Assembly: GCA_039707465.1 (NCBI GenBank)
Contig: CM077644.1
Location: forward strand, 143,438,962 to 143,502,961
Reading direction: 5' to 3'
Length of the DNA: 64,000 nucleotides
Source of the DNA: Rhabdophis nuchalis
Taxonomy: Eukaryota; Chordata; Lepidosauria; Squamata; Natricidae
The notes under the pieces are model-generated. The model searched no databases. It was given only the letters and a program-made list of their open reading frames with translations, and was not told where the DNA came from. Shown here piece by piece: positions 22,370 through 31,929 of this stretch; the stretch's first letter is position 1, and the number at the start of each line of letters is the position of its first letter. Made by a program: the position numbers and the translations under genes.

Positions 22370-23109
22370 AAGAAGGGGATAAATGGGGAACTCATCAAAT
22401 TTGCAGACGACACCAAGCTGGCAGGAATAGCCAACACTCCAGAAGATAGGCTTAAGATACAGAAGGATCTTGACAAACTTGAACATTGGGCACTATCTAA
22501 CAAATGAAATTCAATTGTGAAAAAAGTAAGGTTCTACATTTAGGCAAGAAAAACAAAATGCACAGGTACAGTATAGGTGGTACCTTGCTCAATAGTAGCA
22601 ACTGTGAGAGGGATCTTGGAATCCTAGTGGACAACCATTTAAATATGAGCCAGCAGTGTGCAGCAGCTGCCAAAAAAGCCAACACAGTTCTAGGCTGCAT
22701 AAACAGAGGGATAGAATCTAGATCACGTGAAGTGTTAATGCCACTGTATAGTGCCTTGATAAGGCCACACCTGGAATACTGCATACAGTTTTGGTCGCCA
22801 CGATGTAGAAAAGACGTGGAGACTCTGGAAAGAGTGCAGAGAAGAGCAACCAAGATGATTAGGGGATGGAGGCTAAAACATATGAAGAACGGTTGCAGGA
22901 ACTGGGTATGTCTAGTTTGATGAAGAGAAGGACCAGGGGAGACATGATAACAGTGTTCCGATATCTCAGAGGGTGCCACAAAGAAGAGGGAGTCAAACTA
23001 TTCTCCAAGGCACCTGAGGGAAGGACAAGAAGCAATGGGTGGAAACTAATCAAGGAGAGAAGCAACTTAGAACTAAGGAGAAATTTCCTGACAGTTAGAA
23101 CAATTAACC
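22370..23109 (+). pseudogene. CR1 LINE reverse-transcriptase fragment, 5' part
   Basis: CR1-clade C-terminal reverse transcriptase, parallel to the copy at 1153-2058: the FADDTKLAGIA catalytic box near 22405, EKSKVLHLG, the stretch SALIRPHLEYCIQFWSP and [17 protein letters not shown] frameshift near 22500 and another near 22865 break it. The frame continues to TVRTINL and stops exactly where the chromovirus LTR begins (23110). The element resumes at 29524. It is 5' truncated near 22370. Confidence 0.85.
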
Positions 23110-23499
23110 TGTCAGGGTTCGCTTCTTCGAATACTCAAGAAAGACCACACTTAATCATAGTTTAGAATGAATAAGGTTACTTTTACTGAATACAGAAGAA
23201 CAGCAAACCAGGGTCAAGCAGGAAGTGACTAGTTTAGGCGCGAAGCGTATATATCAAAGCTTAAGCCCACCCCAATAACCCATACCCTCCCAACAGTGTC
23301 CAATGCATATTCCTCCAGGACATCAGGTGGGCCTTACATCCAACGCAGGGGTGGGTTTCTAAGGGTTCGGGTGGGCTCGCACGAGCCCTTTCGTCAAATT
23401 TCCCGATCCCGAGCGATCCGTTTGGACCGCTGGACCCGGAAGTAAGTATGTCCGTCCTTCCCCCCTCCCGCGCGCACGTCCACGCCCCTCCCCACCACT

Positions 23500-24262
23500 G
23501 CCTAGCCAGCACTAAACTCGCTGGCCAGGGGTGAGAAGAACGGGCGAGTACGTGTGCGAAGTTCGCAGGCTCGCACGGCCTCTCCGCAACTGCTTCCCAC
23601 CCCCGGCCAGCTAAACTCGCTGGCCGGAGCTGCGGCGCGTTTGAATCAATGGCGCTGGCAGCGGCTGCTCCCTCTCGGCCTTCCCCGTCTCTCGCCCTCT
23701 TCCTGCTGCTGTTGCTGCTGCTGCTGCTGGCGAAGCGCCGCTTGACTCATCTTTTCGCCGCTGAGCGCTGCGCAGAAATGATCTCGGGTACGGGGAGGGA
23801 GGGGTGGGGGGTTGGAAAGGGCCGGGACTGGAGAGGAAGGATCGCGCCCGTCGCTTTGCGCGCGCCCTCGAACCCGCTAGTTGCAATTCTAGGAGACAGG
23901 CGGACAGGTTTTCTCCGCTCGCTCGCAGGCAGCCGAGGCACAGCGCTCTTGCTAAACAGCGACCGAGCGGAGCCTTTCAGAGGCCCCCGGCGGGTGCGGC
24001 CGTGCAAATGAGTCCCAGCCTCCTTTCCCCCCAATTAAAAGAATTGTTTACTGTCATCTGAGCGGGTCTCGGACGCCTTCCAGCATTTCCTGGCGGCCTC
24101 GGTCTCTCCCTCCCTGCCGTGGTCGCGACGTCGTTTCCTACTCCCGTTGCGGGCCGTCGCTCTCTGGGCCAGCTCAAGTTTCCCGGAGCAAAAGGAAGGA
24201 GGTGCGGGCTTGCCGGCTTTGAGGGTGGCGTTCGCGCGTTTGTGCACTTGGCCTGGCCGCGC
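23500..24262 (+). other. CpG-rich segment with exon-1-like open frame, inside hAT-like element
   Basis: This 0.76-kb stretch is dense in CpG and G+C, unlike nearly all the rest of the window. An ATG at 23649 opens a frame beginning MALAAAAPSRPSPS and then LFLLLLLLLLLAKRR, which looks like a signal peptide or signal anchor followed by a basic stop-transfer. GT dinucleotides near 23789 (CTCGGGTACGG) could be a splice donor, though a modest match. The start context has T at -3 and G at +4, which is weak. The pattern suggests the 5' end of a host gene (CpG island plus first exon) carried by the transposon. I do not recognise the gene. Chance in G/C-rich DNA and a CTG-repeat leucine run are the main alternatives. 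Confidence 0.35.
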
Positions 24263-24275
24263 CGGGGAGAAGGTT

Positions 24276-24535
24276 TAGATAGATAGATAGATTTTATTTT
24301 TCTATACCGCGTCCTCTCCCCAGGGGGACTCGGAGCGGTGCACAGGGAAAATTAAAACAACATAAAATATATACATAAATAAATACAATAAAAACAAATT
24401 AAATCAACTGTCCCTGCACTAAAATCCCCATTTTAAAATTAACATTCCCTAACCCCTGAGGTAGAGACTAACCTAGGCCGGCCAAGCAGAAAAAGTGAGT
24501 TTTTAATTTCTGACGGAAGGGAGGAGGGCGACTCT
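24276..24535 (-). repeat. L3-like LINE 3' end with (TAGA)n tail
   Basis: On the minus strand it reads into CCGAGTCCCCCTGGGGAG, GCGGTATAGAAAA and then (TCTA)n at 24276-24292. The coding end matches the full-length copy: CCGGCCAAGCAGAAAAAGTG at 24478 parallels 8519. Strongly 5' truncated and located within the composite hAT-like element. Confidence 0.8.
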
Positions 24536-24815
24536 CGCCGCTCCCATCTCCCCCGCGCCGTTGGAAAAGCTATTTCGGTCAGTGGGCAGAATGTGCCCGT
24601 GCCCGCGATGACCGCATAAAGAACCCTATATGATGGAAAGGGAGACGGCCACTCGGAATGGTGGCGGAAAGCCTGGCGCTCAAGACCCAGTTGGACTCTC
24701 CAAACGCCTGAGGGGGGAGATCAGTTTGGTGCTGTTGCCATATAAGAGGGAAATTCTTTGCAAGAAACGGGAGAGACATTCAAAAATTGCCATATTTTCA
24801 GCAATTCACTTAAAG

Positions 24816-24955
24816 CAGGGATGTCCAAACTTGGGAACTTTAAGACTTGTGGACTTCAACTCCCAGAATTCCCCAGCCAGCTATGCTATGCTGGCTGGGG
24901 AATTCTGGGAGTTGAAGTCCACAAGTCTTAAAGTTCCCAAGTTTGGACATCCCTG
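24816..24955. mobile_element. Palindromic hAT-like MITE, 140 bp
   Basis: Ends CAGGGATGTCCAAACTTGGG form a near-perfect hairpin meeting at CTATGCTATG. ACTTAAAG flanks both sides (24808-24815 and 24956-24963). Inserted within the composite hAT-like element. Confidence 0.9.
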
Positions 24956-25069
24956 ACTTAAAGCCTACTTAATATCGCATAGTGTTCGTAGTAGTAACTG
25001 CTACTACTAAACTACTACCGGTAGTAAATAATTAGTAATAACTAAGGCACCAAGATAGAAACCAGAAGA

Positions 25070-25203
25070 CTAGCCTTGGGCCAGTCCTTCTCTCTCTCTC
25101 TCAGCATTGGAAAAAGGCCCAGGATCCAAAATCTTGCCAAGAAATTTTTTCATGGAATTGTCCAGTCACCAGGAGTCAATGCTGACTGGAAGCCAACTCT
25201 CCC
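25070..25203 (+). repeat. tRNA-SINE body fragment (same family as 58196-58430)
   Basis: CTTGGGCCAGTCCTTCTCTC, then CTTGCCAAGAAA and CACCAGGAGTCAATGCTGAC match the body of the SINE at 58196-58430 in opposite orientation. The tRNA-like head is missing. Confidence 0.6.
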
Positions 25204-25390
25204 TGGAAGCAAAATGGTGCTATGAAATATTTATTCATGTATCCATTTTACATTGAAATAATAAAAGCAAAAAGCCGTATCTAAGGAAAAGTGAACAAAC
25301 TTTTAACTTTCTGAGAAAGTCACCTTCACCAAAAGAAATTAAACTTTATAGTAAACTGTTGTACAAACATAATTCCAGCAGCTGCTAACA

Positions 25391-25612
25391 TTCCCACCCG
25401 GTCACATGGCCGGCAAGCCACTCCCACCCGGTCACATAGTCGGCAAGCCACTCCCACCCGGTCACATGGTCGGCAAGCCACTCCCACCCGGTCACATGGT
25501 CGGCAAGCCACTCCCACCCGGTCACATGGTCGGCAAGCCACTCCCACCTGGTCACATGGCCGGCAAGCCACTCCCACCGGTCACATGGCCAGCAAGCCAC
25601 TCCCACAAAGCA
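25391..25612. repeat. 30-bp minisatellite, about seven units
   Basis: Unit CTCCCACCCGGTCACATGGT plus CGGCAAGCCA. Units 2-5 are nearly identical, the seventh has lost one base, and the array runs out at CTCCCACAAAGC. The same sequence is present as a single unit in the relatives at 18440-18475 and 48470-48505, so the array is a private expansion. Because 30 is divisible by three, it gives a repetitive open frame (GVACRPCDRV). Confidence 0.92.
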
Positions 25613-25821
25613 GGCCACACCCACAGAACCTGTTCCAAAAATTTTGAAACCCACCCCTGATCCAACGCCATCATCAGAATGGAATGTGATACCGTTAGGT
25701 TTGAGATAACACTGGCCCGTACCATCTTCCACCAGCACTCATAGTTAACCCCATAACCCCACTCTCCCCGTTTCCATGGCAGCCAAGCAGCGGCAAAGCG
25801 AAGGCAAAGCGAAGGCTGACA

Positions 25822-25836
25822 TCCGGACCTCCTCCA
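25822..25836 (-). promoter_or_regulatory. Probable polypurine tract of the chromovirus
   Basis: The minus strand reads GGAGGAGGTCCGGA immediately upstream of the 3' LTR start TGTCAG. A purine-rich stretch at this place primes plus-strand DNA synthesis in LTR retrotransposons. Confidence 0.5.
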
Positions 25837-25922
25837 GAAGCAGGGGATTTAGTTTTGCAAAATAGACAAGAATAGACACACAAACAGAACCACACAACAA
25901 CATATAGAAAAGGGGGAAAATG

Positions 25923-27300
25923 TTAGGGCTTGGTTGGATATTTAGCATAAAATTGTCGTAGTAGCTTTGGGGCTTTTAGATGCTGCTTATCCACCCATTC
26001 ATTATGGGATGGGGGAAAATCTTTCCACATTACAAGATACTGAATCTTATTTCTATGCACTCTGGAGTCTAAAATGTCCCGGACTTCATAGTGTTGTTGT
26101 CCGTCCACAATCAGGGGCGCAGGGGCATCAGGATGAGGCTTACGAAGATGTGACAAGCGCTCAGGTTTCAGCAGGTGGACATGGAAGACTGGGTACAGGC
26201 GATGGTAGGTTTTTGGTAGGTCCAAACGAACAGAGACAGAACTGATTATTTTTGTTATCGTGAAAGGACCTACAAACGTAGGGCCTAGTTTCTTGCATTT
26301 CTGCGGACTGTCCAAATGCTTAGTAGAAACATATACTCTATCCCCGACTTTGTATTCTCGCGGAGCGGACCGTTTCTTATCGGCATAAAACTTATGAGAT
26401 TGATGAGCATCATCCAATGTTTTACTTATGATGGGCCAAACCGAAGACAATTTACCACTCCAATCTGCCAGAGAACGAATAGCAGGAGGGTCGTGTGGCA
26501 ACTCAGGGATAGGTACAAAGTCCTGACCATAAATTACTTTGAATGGGGTCATTCCAGTACTTGTATGAACCGAGTTATTATATGCTACCTCAGCATGGAT
26601 CAGAAGATCAGCCCAATCATCCTGTTGAAAGTTTATAAAACAACGCAGGTATTGTTCCAGGACGGAATTAGCCCTCTCACAGGCCCCATTAGTCTGCGGG
26701 TGGTAGGAGGAGCTCAAGCCCTGGGAGGAAAATCAATCTCAAAAACTCCTTCCAAAATTGCGAAGTAAATTGAGTACCTCTATCAGAGATGATACGCTTG
26801 GGAACTCCGTGCAACCGATAAATGTGAGTAAGGAAAAGTTTAGCCAAAGACTTAGAGGACGGAATCTTGGAGCACGGTACAAAATGAACTTGCTTGGAGA
26901 ACAGGTCAGTAACCACCCAGATGACAGTATAGCCTTGGCTACTTGGAAGATCAACAATAAAGTCCATAGAAATTTCCTTCCAAGGAGCCTCCGGCTGCGC
27001 TACAGATTGGAGGAGACCATGGGGTTTTCCCGGGGCACGTTTAGAAGCAGCGCAAACAGGACAACTGGCGATATAGGATTCAACGTCTCTTTTGAGGGAA
27101 GGCCACCAAAATTGGCGTTTAACTAAATGTATAGTCTTTACAAAACCAAAATGCCCAGCTAGTCTAGAATCATGCCCTCGCTGTAATACAAAAGGCCGTA
27201 GGGTAGCGGGAACATAAATTTTCGAACCAATCCATGGTAGATCATCCCTGATGGTGCAGTCAGCAGAATGCGTGGAATACCACTCATCGGTAAGCAGTTC
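25923..27300 (-). pseudogene. Chromovirus integrase with chromodomain, frameshifted
   Basis: From high to low coordinates: an HHCC zinc-binding region (H...H near 27160-27130, CPVC near 27060), then the catalytic core with DFIVDLPSS, ISDRGTQFTSQFW and, after a frameshift near 26705, SYHPQTNGACERAN. These hold the expected D, D and E residues. The C-terminal part has a GDRVYVSTKHL segment and LGPTFVGPFTI, and ends in a chromodomain with YLVMWKDFPPSHNEWV. Integrase joins the cDNA to host DNA, and in chromoviruses the chromodomain is thought to steer integration to marked chromatin. The main breaks are the shift near 26705 and one near 27340 at the junction with RNase H. Confidence 0.88.
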
Positions 27301-27317
27301 TGACTTAATCCTGGCAA

Positions 27318-28378
27318 TTAGTTCTTCAGGCGGGTCAGCTTGGATCGTGGATTGACCCCTGGTTGTAATGTAGCCATTAACGTAAGTGGTATTACAGGCT
27401 GAACAACCGTGAGTTTAGAACTGTCATATTGAGGCAACCTGGAAAGAGCATCAGCCATGAAATTCTTTCCTTCAGGAATGTATTTGAGGGTGAAGTTGAA
27501 ACGATGAAAGTAGTGAGCCCAACGTAGTTGCTTTGGGGACAATTTGCGGGACGTCGTGAGAGACTCCAAATTTTTGTGGTCAGTCCAAACCTCAAACGGG
27601 TGAGGAGCTCCTTCAAGAAAATGACGCCAAGTCATGAGGGCCCAGCGGACAGCAAAAGCTTATTTTTCCCAAATCGCCCATCTGCGTTCAGTGTTGGATA
27701 ATTTACGGGAAGTGTAAGCACAAGGCTGTAGTTGGCCCTGTTGGTTTCGTTGCAGCAAGACAGCTCCTACAGCCACATCATTTGCGTCTGCTTGAATAAC
27801 GAAGGGGGAGTTGACGTCAGGATGCTTCAGAATGGGTTCTGCTGCAAATAAGCGTTTAAGTTTCTCAAACGCGGCTTGGCACTCCATGGTCCAATTCAGA
27901 GGAGAGCCTGGTCGAGGTTTGCTGTCCCCGTTCGTTTTGAGTAGGTTCGTGATGGGCAACGCAATGCTAGCAAAAGAAGGTATAAATTGGCGGTAAAAGT
28001 TGGCGAAACCCAAAAAACTTTGCAATTGTTTACAAGTCTGAGGTGGAGCCCACTCCGTGACAGCTTTCACTTTGGCAGGGTCCATTTCAATTCCGTCTGA
28101 AGAAATGCGATAGCCTAGGTAATCAATTTTTTCCTGGTATTATCGCATTTAGATAGTTTAGCATAGAGTTCAGCAGCGCGAAGTTTTCGTAAAACAGAGC
28201 GGACTAGTTTAACGTGTTCATCACGTGTTTTCGTGTATATGACGATGTCATCAAGATAAACGATAACGCCCTTGTTCAGGTGCTTGTGGAGAACGTCATT
28301 GATCAGCTGCATAAATACAGAAGGCGCTCCTTGCAGACCAAAAGGCAAAACTTTAAATTGAAAGCACCCTAAAGGGCA
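27318..28378 (-). pseudogene. Chromovirus reverse transcriptase (C-terminal part) and RNase H
   Basis: It starts inside the reverse transcriptase (LPFGLQGAPSVFMQLIND near 28345), followed by the catalytic IVYLDDIVIYTKTRD. A frameshift or stop lies near 28125. The connection region (SFLGFANFYRQFIPSFA) and the RNase H-like part follow: FVIQADANDVAVGAVL, a stop near 27660, then VWTDHKNLESL and FMADALSRLP. The N-terminal fingers and the preceding protease are deleted. Reading direction and order agree with Ty3/gypsy pol (reverse transcriptase, RNase H, integrase). Confidence 0.88.
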
Positions 28379-28379
28379 G

Positions 28380-29096
28380 TTAAAAGCAGTCTTCCATTCG
28401 TCTCCTTCTAAGAGCAGTCATAAATCCGTCAAAATTCCTCAACAGCGGGGAATGATTATTATGCAAGGACACCAACCACTTAGAGGCTGTGTTTTCAAGC
28501 GCCATGGAAACAATTCTTATCTTTGCATCATCCCTCAAGTCACTTGCAAATTGTTTTACAAAGTTGCTGACATACAGTAAAAAGAAACCCAACTCCTCAG
28601 CATCTCCGCCAAATTTAACCCCCAGAAGGGGAAGTCTTGACGACCGACGAGGGGGGGGGGAGTGTGCTCTCCTCTTTGTGATTCTCTAGGGGTATCCACA
28701 GGGGGTTGGGGACTCGCTCCTCTCGGTTCTTGGGAGGCGGCTTCCTGCTGTTTTATTCCTTCCCCTTCCAGCATTTTATCTATGGTTTCCTTCCTCTCTT
28801 CTGCTTGACGCAGTAAATCTCTTGCCATATCTCTTAAGTCCCTCTCTTCCTTCAGCAATTCTGTCATGGAGGGCGGTTGGTAAGCATACCGGCGCCTTGT
28901 GGTCGTGACCCCCGAACCGATGTCATCCGTCATCCCCACTCCTTCGGACCAGCGATGGCTTGTTAAACCTTCTTGGGGGGGGTGGCTCTAAGTTAAGGCC
29001 CGCTAAAAGCTCCATCACTGACCTCGAATCCTCCTTTTGGGCTGAGGGGTGAGAGGCGGCCTCTCCCATCGGTTCGTCTTTTGCAGGCTCCGACAT
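28380..29096 (-). pseudogene. Chromovirus gag remnant fused to pol by deletion
   Basis: The likely gag start is ATG at 29096, 32 bases inside the 5' LTR border, with MSEPAKDEPMGEAAS. The frame shifts in a run of eight C near 28980, continues through a charged helix-forming stretch (LLKEERDLRDMARDLLRQAE), and shifts again near 28610. The last part (LYVSNFVKQFASDLRDDAK, ENTASKWLVSLHNN) resembles the gag core of gypsy elements. It ends at about 28380, where pol begins without the gag zinc knuckle or protease. No clear tRNA primer-binding site (TGG start) follows the LTR; the bases there are TTAAGCAGGAAG. Confidence 0.7.
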
Positions 29097-29128
29097 GGGG
29101 TAAACGAGCGTAGTGACTTCCTGCTTAA

Positions 29129-29518
29129 TGTCAGGGTTCGCTTCTTCGAATACTCAAGAAGGACCACACTTAATCATAGTTTAGAATGAATAAGGTTACT
29201 TTTACTGAATACAGAAGAACAGCAAACCAGGGTCAAGCAGGAAGTGACTAGTTTAGGCGTGAAGCGTATATATCAAAGCTTAAGCCCACCACAATAACCC
29301 ATGCCCCCCCAACAGTGTCCAATGCATATTCCTCCAGGACATCAGGTGGGCCTTACGTCCAACGCCATCATCAGAATGGAATGTGATACCGTTAGGTTTG
29401 AGATAACACTGGCCCGTACCATCTTCCACCAGCACTCATAGTTAACCCCATAACCCCACCCTCCCCATTTCCATGGCAGCCAAGCAGCGGCAAAGCGAAG
29501 GCAAAGCGAAGGCTGACA
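29129..29518 (-). repeat. 5' LTR of the chromovirus
   Basis: An intact 390-bp LTR. A TATATA motif on the minus strand near 29266-29273 is a plausible promoter. It differs from the split 3' LTR at about eight positions, mostly transitions. Confidence 0.92.
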
Positions 29519-29523
29519 TCACC

Positions 29524-29705
29524 TCTGGAACAGCTTGCCTCCAGAAGTTGTGAATGCCTCAACCCTGGAAGTCTTTAAGAAGATGTTAGATAGACATTTG
29601 TCTGAAATGGTATAAGGTTCCTGCCCACGCAGGGGGTTGGACTAGAAGACCTACAAGGTCCCTTCCAACTCTGCTATTGTATTATTGTATTATTGTATTA
29701 TTGTA
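29524..29705 (+). pseudogene. CR1 LINE, 3' part displaced by chromovirus insertion
   Basis: It resumes the reading interrupted at 23109 with SLPPEVVNASTLEVFKKML-like coding (the CTCTGGAACAGCTTGCC start is the expected continuation), then the CR1 tail GGTTGGACTAGA and CCTTCCAACTCTGC, ending in a (TATTG)n-type 3' microsatellite at 29676-29705. Confidence 0.85.
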
Positions 29706-30492
29706 AGGGGGTCACATTTTTTGGCAAAAAAATAATAATTTTTAGGATATTTTGAAATACATATAAAATTATTGACACCCTTTACAGCAATAAAAACATG
29801 CTTATACAATAACATTATGGATAACATGGATGGTTCAAAAATGTTTGCTTAGGATATAAACTGGGAAGTGGTAAAAATACAGTTATAAATATAGAACTGA
29901 ATTTGCTTTAAATCATTTTGATTGATTGTTCTAATTGAACCACAGTTACTGTGTAATGAATATTGCATATTTTTTTTGCATGATTACGAGAAATGAGGAC
30001 ACAAATAGTTAACATTAACATTATAGTAAAACGGGCCACAACAAAAGGTAGGGCAAAATCTTAATCTGAAATTGTTACAGAAAGTACTATTTTTCAGGAA
30101 AATATTGTGGGGGGAAAGGAAAAAGAGAAAAAAATCTTAAAATATACATTTTGCTTCAGGAAACTAATCATTTTTCATTTTCTGAATCTAACATAATATT
30201 TATTAATTTCTACTTTTTTGTTATTTTTGTCAGGACTTCTGAAGCAATAGGTTTTGGTATTGAGACAAATTACTTTTCTTTGGTTGATTTCTTGAGCTCC
30301 AGATTTAGACCATTTTAATACATTAACCATATAAAGTAATTTTTCATAATCCATTTTTTTCATTGGGCTGTTTCCCCTACCCCTAAATTTCCTCCAGGAT
30401 TTCTTGGACCTTCATACCTTTGCACTTTTGTGAAAAAGAGGCCTAACGTTAAAACAACTAAATTCATAAAAATCTCAGGCTAAAGAAAGTTT
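29706..30492. other. No gene or repeat recognised
   Basis: A+T-rich, with T and A runs; nothing recognisable. Confidence 0.4.
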
Positions 30493-30630
30493 AGATGGAA
30501 ACCAGCATTAATTTGTGACATGAAAGTGTACGGAAGTAGTTCTTTTGAACTGTGAGCACCCTTCAAATTTGGAGAGCAGATTGCAAAATGGCCGACACGA
30601 TGGGTATGGCCAATCAAAACATATCTCTTA
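30493..30630. repeat. Unclassified 138-bp repeat, copy 1
   Basis: About 93% identical to 36080-36218 over the whole length, with AAGTGTACGGAAGTAGTTC and AATGGCCGACACGATGGG in both. No terminal repeats or coding signal. The class is unknown. Confidence 0.7.
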
Positions 30631-30808
30631 AAATGCAAATGGATTAGGTAGTTTTCTACCAGCCCCTTTGCCCTCCAGTGTTCTCCATCACCACCTAATT
30701 GTTGTCTTGTTATTGTTTCCAACCCAATAGAAAACTGGGTAAAAAATAATGTAAAGGGTTTTGGTGTCTGTCAATCTGCCCATCCATCTGCACCATAACC
30801 CTCTAAAG

Positions 30809-30939
30809 CAGTGTTTCTCAACCTTGGCAACTTCAAGATGTCCGGACTACAACTCCCAGACTACAACTCCCAACTGGCTGGGGAAATTCTGGGAGTTAAA
30901 GTCCGAACATCTTCAAGTTGCCAAGGTTGAGAAACACTG
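30809..30939. mobile_element. Palindromic hAT-like MITE, 131 bp
   Basis: Ends CAGTGTTTCTCAACCTTGGC and their inverse; CTCTAAAG flanks both sides (30801-30808 and 30940-30947). The internal ACTACAACTCCCA is duplicated in tandem. Confidence 0.88.
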
Positions 30940-30947
30940 CTCTAAAG

Positions 30948-31448
30948 TCTAAAAAACAATGGAATAAATCTGGTGAGGGAAGTCAAGCTGGAATAATAAA
31001 AGTTCAAAAAAATTATCCATGCACTCCTTGTAGGAGAAGAGTTCTGTCAGCTGCTCTATTCTAGATTCCCCTTTCTGGTCATGTGACACACTGAAGGAAT
31101 AAGGGCTGGGGTGAATGAACTTGGAGGCATCCAAAGAGAGTCATCTCAAACTTTCCTTTAAGTATAATATCTACCTCTGGCCCATGTTTCTCTGCAAGAG
31201 AAGCATATCTTAAAATTTTGAATAGCCTCAAGCCTGTTTCCTGCTCATCACAACTACAAATTCAGGGCTGTTGCTATCCTTTTGCAGAGAATGGAACTTT
31301 AAAAATTATGGTATTTTCCTTATTTACTTGTCAACATACTAGCAATGCTCTTTTCAGGCTCATAAAACTTCATCAGAGGTAGTAGCACTATGCAATGGGA
31401 AGAAACCTAGGGTGACCTGGATTCAGTGGAATTTTGGCTACATTTACC
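30948..31448. other. No gene or repeat recognised
   Basis: No coding or repeat-family signal. Confidence 0.4.
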
Positions 31449-31457
31449 CTGAAGTAA

Positions 31458-31802
31458 AGGGCTCAGTGGCTAAGACGTTGAACTTGTCAATCAGAAAGGT
31501 TGGCAGTTTGACGGTTCAAATCCCTAGCACTGCATAACTGAGTGAGCTCCCGTTACTTGTCCCAGCTTCTGCCAACCAGCAGTTCAAAAGCACATAAAAA
31601 TGCAAGTAGAAAAATAGGAACCACCTTTGGTGGGAAGGTAACAGTGTTCTGTGCACCTTCGGCGTTTAGTCATGCCGGCCACATGACCACGGAGACGTCT
31701 TTGGACAGTGCTGTCTCTTTGACTTTGAAACAGAGATGAGCAGCGCCCCCTGGAGTCGGGAACGACAAGCACATATGTGTGAGGGGAACCTTTAACTTTA
31801 TT
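31458..31802 (+). mobile_element. Sauria-type tRNA-derived SINE, full length
   Basis: The head has the two internal RNA polymerase III promoter parts: A box near GGCTCAGTGGCTAAGA (31460) and B box GGTTCAAATCC (31513-31523). A SINE-specific body follows, then a 3' end with GTCGGGAACGAC and GAGGGGAACCTTTA, which is shared with Bov-B LINEs and lets their reverse transcriptase copy the SINE. CTGAAGTAA flanks the element (31449-31457 and 31803-31811), a target-site duplication of at least nine bases. It is about 345 bases long and well preserved. Confidence 0.9.
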
Positions 31803-31929
31803 CTGAAGTAAGTTCTACTGAGCTTGACCGGACTTTCTTCTGGGCTACATTGCCGAGAATTGAATTTACAATGCCTTAAAACGTCCACGAACAAACACAT
31901 AATTGGGAACCATAGTGTCTATAATATAG

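Larger units (their letters stand above)
23346..25659. mobile_element. Composite 2.3-kb hAT-like element inside an LTR
   Basis: The ends CAGGGGTGGGTTTC and GAAACCCACCCCTG are perfect inverted repeats, and ATCCAACG occurs on both sides (23338-23345 and 25660-25667), within the LTR. About 110 bases at the left (including CCGGAAGTAAGT) and 280 at the right (CACTCCCACCCGGTCACATG, GTTCCAAAAATTTTGAAAC) match the 0.4-0.5-kb relatives at 18052-18533 and 48153-48563. The middle is foreign to them: a CpG-rich segment, a LINE 3' end, a palindromic MITE with its own duplication, a SINE piece and a minisatellite. No transposase is encoded. Because the LTR pair is only about 2% diverged, the inner repeats may have travelled as cargo. 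Confidence 0.85.
23110..25821 (-). repeat. 3' LTR of the chromovirus, split by a hAT-like element
   Basis: The two LTR pieces, 23110-23345 and 25668-25821, join with one copy of ATCCAACG removed to give 390 bases, the same length as the intact LTR at 29129-29518. Everything between (23346-25659) is the inserted hAT-like element. Confidence 0.92.
23110..29518 (-). mobile_element. Ty3/gypsy chromovirus retrotransposon, defective
   Basis: Two 390-bp LTRs (29129-29518, and 23110-23345 joined to 25668-25821) bracket gag- and pol-related sequence on the minus strand. The LTRs begin TGTCA and end TGACA. Flanks TAACC (23105-23109) and TCACC (29519-29523) match at four of five bases, as for a gypsy five-base duplication. 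I count about eight mismatches between LTRs, so insertion was relatively recent. Integrase with a C-terminal chromodomain places it among chromoviruses. Protease and the N-terminal half of reverse transcriptase are missing: gag runs straight into the middle of reverse transcriptase at about 28380. With frameshifts in addition, it cannot be autonomous. Confidence 0.9.

Noticed and set aside
23649..24011. 120-codon open frame called as a real gene
   Set aside because: It lies inside a transposon, has a weak start context and no matching downstream exon; reported only as a possible captured exon.
25391..25612. Regular 30-bp repeats as a CRISPR array
   Set aside because: Units are tandem with no spacers, and the context is a vertebrate transposon.
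26316..26768. 150-codon plus-strand open frame
   Set aside because: Antisense shadow of the chromovirus integrase.
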